The notes beneath the pieces were generated by a model. That model was given only the letters and a program-made list of their open reading frames with translations. It had not been told where the DNA came from and did not search any database. DNA of 64,000 bases from Clostridium amylolyticum (GTDB lineage Bacteria > Bacillota > Clostridia > Clostridiales > Clostridiaceae): contig NZ_FQZO01000003.1 in NCBI RefSeq assembly GCF_900142075.1, positions 62,001 through 126,000 of the forward strand, written 5' to 3'. Of the stretch, positions 61,370 to 64,000 are shown one piece after another; the first letter of the stretch is position 1, and each line of letters opens with the position of its first letter. The position numbers were made by a program, and so were the translations under genes.

Positions 61370-61627
61370 ATGGACACTAAAATATGTCAAAGTTGTGCAA
61401 TGCCTATGGAGGATGTTAGCTTAATGGGGACGAACCTTGATGGTTCAAAAAATGAGGATTACTGCACTTATTGTTTTCAGAAAGGTGAATTTACCTCAGA
61501 GGTTACCATGGAAGAAATGATAGAAATTTGTGTTCCTCACATGGTACAAGGAGGAATGGAGGAATCTGAAGCAAGAAAGTATATATCAAATATTTTACCT
61601 ACCCTCAAAGCATGGAAGGATAAATAA
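61370..61627 (+). CDS. Putative zinc-ribbon domain protein
   Basis: The 85-aa protein carries two Cys pairs (CQSCAMP near residue 5 and YCTYCF near 32) typical of the short putative zinc-ribbon family often annotated as DUF or AraC-associated proteins. A helical C-terminus ends YISNILPTLKAW. AAGGAGG precedes ATG 61370. Function is unknown; genes of this type frequently accompany WYL/YafY regulators. Confidence 0.88.
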   Translation: MDTKICQSCAMPMEDVSLMGTNLDGSKNEDYCTYCFQKGEFTSEVTMEEMIEICVPHMVQGGMEESEARKYISNILPTLKAWKDK

Positions 61628-61647
61628 ATATTTAATTATAATATAAA

Positions 61648-61695
61648 ACAAGCATTCCTTGGACATATAATAAATGCCCAAGGAATGCTTTATAA
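61648..61695 (+). terminator. Intrinsic terminator after the zinc-ribbon gene
   Basis: AAGCATTCCTTGG and CCAAGGAATGCTT form a perfect 13-bp stem around a 15-nt loop, followed by TATAATTTTT. The A-rich left flank makes it usable by the convergent GntR gene as well. Confidence 0.85.
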
Positions 61696-61741
61696 TTTTT
61701 ATTACCTATTATCTCTATATTCATTAAATCATAATTTCATT

Positions 61742-62362
61742 TTAATCATTTAAATATTTAACCGCTCTTTCATAAGCATTTTCATCCCCCACCATAACCA
61801 AGGTATCGCCAGCTTTAAGTTCTGCGTAAGGGCCAGGGGACAATATTATTTTACCATCCTTTTTTATGGCTATTATAGTGGAGCCGGTATTTTGCCAAAA
61901 GTTAGATTCACCAATGGTTTTTCCAAGGAGGCGTGAAGTGTTAGGAATTTCCACCTCTATAGGAGCAAAAGGGTTTGAATTTCTAAAGCGTTCTGAATAA
62001 TCTATTATTTTATTAATGCAAGATTTAAGCTCTTCATCTAATTTGTTTTTTTCTTCTATGAGATTCCACATATCCTTCTTCAAAGATGTTATAGAATCTA
62101 TATTTTTAAACTTTCCAATAAATTTAAAGGCTTCATCTCTTGATTTTACTGTTATTCCACTGCCGGCGTTCACTGATACTATTTCCATATCTTCAAGAAG
62201 CTTAACAGATCTCCTTATAGTTTCTGGAGATACATTATACTGTCCAGCTAAAGTAGACCTTCCATGAATCTTACTGCCCATGGGAAATTCTCCATTAGCA
62301 ATTCTGCTTGCAATATCAATAGATATTTGCTGATATATTGGTTTCACTATATTTTCTCCCAC
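61742..62362 (-). CDS. BusR-like regulator: GntR helix-turn-helix plus RCK_C (TrkA-C) domain
   Basis: The 206-aa protein starts at GTG 62362, 6 nt after GGAGGG. Residues 1-75 are a GntR winged helix (YNVSPETIRRSVKLLEDM). Residues 80-130 form a Lys/Glu-rich coiled coil. Residues 130-206 are an RCK_C domain (EVEIPNTSRLLGKTIGES, AIKKDGKIILSPGP, GDTLVMVG). This exact domain order is that of BusR, a c-di-AMP-activated repressor of betaine transporters in streptococci and lactococci. A betaine-type ABC operon lies 1.7 kb away. A KtrA-related role in potassium control is the main alternative. Confidence 0.85.
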   Translation of the reverse strand: MGENIVKPIYQQISIDIASRIANGEFPMGSKIHGRSTLAGQYNVSPETIRRSVKLLEDMEIVSVNAGSGITVKSRDEAFKFIGKFKNIDSITSLKKDMWNLIEEKNKLDEELKSCINKIIDYSERFRNSNPFAPIEVEIPNTSRLLGKTIGESNFWQNTGSTIIAIKKDGKIILSPGPYAELKAGDTLVMVGDENAYERAVKYLND

Positions 62363-62493
62363 TTATATCCCTCCTGAAGATAATTCTTGCTTAAAATAAT
62401 TAGTTATTACAATAACTAGAACAGGTAATTATTATTATTGTTATCATTTAAGATTGTATAGCATATGAAACATATTTTGCAAGTGTGTTCCAA

Positions 62494-62554
62494 TTAATGT
62501 CACTACCCCAGGGGCACTACCTTTTTTTGGTAGTGCCCCTGGGGTAGTGACATA
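62494..62554. repeat. GC-rich palindrome locus o (2 units, near perfect)
   Basis: ATGTCACTACCCCAGGGGCA and its complement surround CTACCTTTTTTTGGTAG. It is located between the divergent BusR-like and SDR genes, upstream of both. Confidence 0.93.
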
Positions 62555-62724
62555 TATTGCTATATCATAAAACACACTATTTAAAATGTTTGTGAACATT
62601 GCGTATATTGGTATAATATAAGAGGAAAGATTAACTTTTTATAGAAATAATTACATATTAACTATATATAGTTAATAAAAATTCAATATTACTGTTTTTG
62701 GTATTAAAAGGAGGAGAGTGTGTT

Positions 62725-63492
62725 ATGAGTAGTTTGTTTGATTTAACAGGAAAAGTAGCAATAATTACTGGGGCTTCCAGTGGTATTGGAACACAGCTAG
62801 CTAGGGCTTTTGCCAGAGAAGGTGCTGATGTAGCGATACTTGCTAGGAGATATGAGAAGCTGGAAGAGCTGAGTAAGGAAATTGAGGCTATGGGTAGAAA
62901 GGTACTTCCTGTAAAATGTGATGTAACTAATGAAGAAAATGTTAAGACTGCAGTAAAAGAGATAATAGATCATTTTGGTAAAATAGATATCCTAGTAAAT
63001 AATGCTGGGGTAGCTGCAGAAGGAGCCGTGGATAGCATAACTGAAGAGGAATGGGATAAAGTGTATAACACCAATGTGAAAGGTGTATTCTTTATGACAA
63101 AGCATGTGGCTAAGGTTATGATTGAGAGAAAGTACGGAAAAATAGTTAACTTAGCATCCATTTATGGAATTACAGGAAGCAAGACTTCACCTGTACATGC
63201 ATACCAAGCTTCTAAAGGTGCTATTGTAAACCTTACCAGAGGTTTAGCTGCATATTGGGGTAAATTTGGTATAACAGTAAACGCTGTAGGACCAAGCCTC
63301 TTTGAAACTGAAATGACTAAAGATGGTTTATTTGAGGAACAGAACCTTAGGATGTATAATGCCTTAGTTCCTTTAGGAAGACCAGGAAAACCAGGAGAGC
63401 TAGATGGAGCGGTAATTTATTTTGCTTCTGATGCTTCCAGCTATACTACTGGGCAAACTCTTTTTGTAGATGGTGGATGGACATCTGTATAG
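62725..63492 (+). CDS. Short-chain dehydrogenase/reductase
   Basis: The protein of about 255 aa has the NAD(P) motif TGASSGIG near residue 15, NNAG near 94, the catalytic Ser in LASIYG and the Tyr/Lys pair in YQASK, plus the classical DGGWTSV end. It resembles gluconate 5-dehydrogenase and 3-oxoacyl-ACP-reductase-like SDRs; the substrate cannot be told from sequence. An Arg at the end of strand 2 (LARRYE) suggests NADP. ATG 62725, 9 nt after AGGAGG, is preferred over an in-frame ATG at 62698. It stands alone, with a terminator. Confidence 0.9.
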   Translation: MSSLFDLTGKVAIITGASSGIGTQLARAFAREGADVAILARRYEKLEELSKEIEAMGRKVLPVKCDVTNEENVKTAVKEIIDHFGKIDILVNNAGVAAEGAVDSITEEEWDKVYNTNVKGVFFMTKHVAKVMIERKYGKIVNLASIYGITGSKTSPVHAYQASKGAIVNLTRGLAAYWGKFGITVNAVGPSLFETEMTKDGLFEEQNLRMYNALVPLGRPGKPGELDGAVIYFASDASSYTTGQTLFVDGGWTSV

Positions 63493-63628
63493 AATTTTAA
63501 CTTAGGAGTTTAGTAAAGTGAGAATAATACTATAACGGTAAGAAATATTTATATATTAGAATATAATTATGTTATAAAAACAATTTTTTTTGAACATACT
63601 ATTAAAATTTAATAATAGTGTATCTTTA

Positions 63629-63669
63629 GAAACTGTAGAGAGTTTTAATGCTCTTTGCAGTTTTTTTCT
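63629..63669 (+). terminator. Intrinsic terminator after the SDR gene
   Basis: AAACTGTAGAG and CTCTTTGCAGTTT pair with a small bulge, followed by a run of T residues. Confidence 0.7.
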
Positions 63670-63861
63670 TAAATGATAGTATGAAAATGTTGTTACTAAG
63701 TATTTTTTAGTTTTTACAAAGTGAATATTATGTTATATTTTGTCGAAGTTTATTGGACACTATATTAATAAAGTGATAATATTTTCTTAAATAATACAAT
63801 AATAATTGTATGTATTTTAATATACAGTTTTATTAATTTTATTGTTAAGGATAGTGTAAAT

Positions 63862-64000
63862 ATGAAGAAAACGTTTAGAAAGAAAATGTTTATTGTCTTG
63901 CTATTAGTGTTATTTATAAGTTCATTAGGGGTATCATATATTTGGTATTTTAAAAGCAGAAGCATGATTACAGACGAAGTTTTTAAATCAACAAAGATTT
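63862..64000 (+). CDS. Start of a membrane-anchored protein, cut by the window end
   Basis: From ATG 63862, behind AAGGAT, 46 codons are visible: a basic start (MKKTFRKK), one long hydrophobic helix (FIVLLLVLFISSLGVSYIW) and the beginning of a polar region. This is the usual start of a sensor protein, such as a chemoreceptor, histidine kinase or GGDEF protein, but nothing distinguishes these. The preceding intergenic region has a TATAAT-like hexamer and is otherwise featureless. Confidence 0.6.
   Translation, partial: MKKTFRKKMFIVLLLVLFISSLGVSYIWYFKSRSMITDEVFKSTKI

Noticed and set aside
2859..62554. GC-rich palindromes as ordinary terminators or as a CRISPR array
   Set aside because: Several copies lie upstream of divergent genes, one is inside a gene, none has a U-tract, and they are not regularly spaced with unique spacers.

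Overview
The window looks like chromosomal DNA of an anaerobic, low-GC Firmicute close to Clostridium sensu stricto. The signs are AT-rich coding and intergenic DNA, strong AGGAGG-type ribosome binding sites with some TTG and GTG starts, many phosphotransferase (PTS) operons, a SpoIID-type wall protein, a clostridial-type anaerobic sulfatase maturase and cobalamin enzymes. I cannot name the species. No rRNA, tRNA, CRISPR array, prophage or complete insertion sequence was seen.

Layout: 1-2.8 kb is a sucrose operon (fructokinase and GH32 hydrolase, minus strand) behind a recognisable RAT antiterminator/terminator leader. 3.1-6.8 kb carries a DUF1003 protein, a sortase-anchored SpoIID-domain protein and a small membrane protein. 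7-11.6 kb is an ascorbate-type PTS operon with a TrpA-like barrel protein in place of a usual catabolic enzyme, plus its PRD regulator. 11.8-14.5 kb pairs a class B sortase with a surface serine hydrolase, followed by about 1.1 kb without a convincing gene. 15.7-23 kb holds a PHP phosphatase and a mannose-family PTS operon with a SIS-domain deglycase-like enzyme. 24.6-26.8 kb has galE and a DeoR regulator. 27-36.8 kb is an L-fucose locus: FucA, kinase, FucI, sugar ABC importer and a GH151-like alpha-L-fucosidase. It continues with an M17 aminopeptidase, CutC and a large transglutaminase-fold protein, then a decayed sulfatase facing a sulfatase maturase whose second codon is a stop. 44-64 kb holds mixed functions: split chromate transporter, HIRAN protein, PHP phosphatase, rpiA, cbiA, cobO, CyuA-type desulfidase, a truncated BadF-type kinase, a betaine-type ABC transporter near a BusR-like regulator, a WYL regulator and an SDR.

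How the genes work together: most of the window is sugar scavenging. Four carbohydrate systems each sit next to their own regulator or RNA switch. The fucose locus would import a fucosylated glycan, remove fucose in the cytosol and degrade it to lactaldehyde and DHAP. The adjoining peptidase-like genes and the broken sulfatase/maturase pair hint at a mucin- or glycoprotein-directed locus that has partly decayed.

The most unusual content is non-coding. One family is a GC-rich palindrome with the core ACCCCWGGGGT, found at 15 sites (about 30 units), one of them inside an open reading frame. A second is a structured repeat of about 145 bp in four copies, whose helices appear to covary and whose right end supplies stop codons to two genes. 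A third is a clean heptamer repeat of TTACCTA/TTACTTC type. No transposase for any of them is present in the window.
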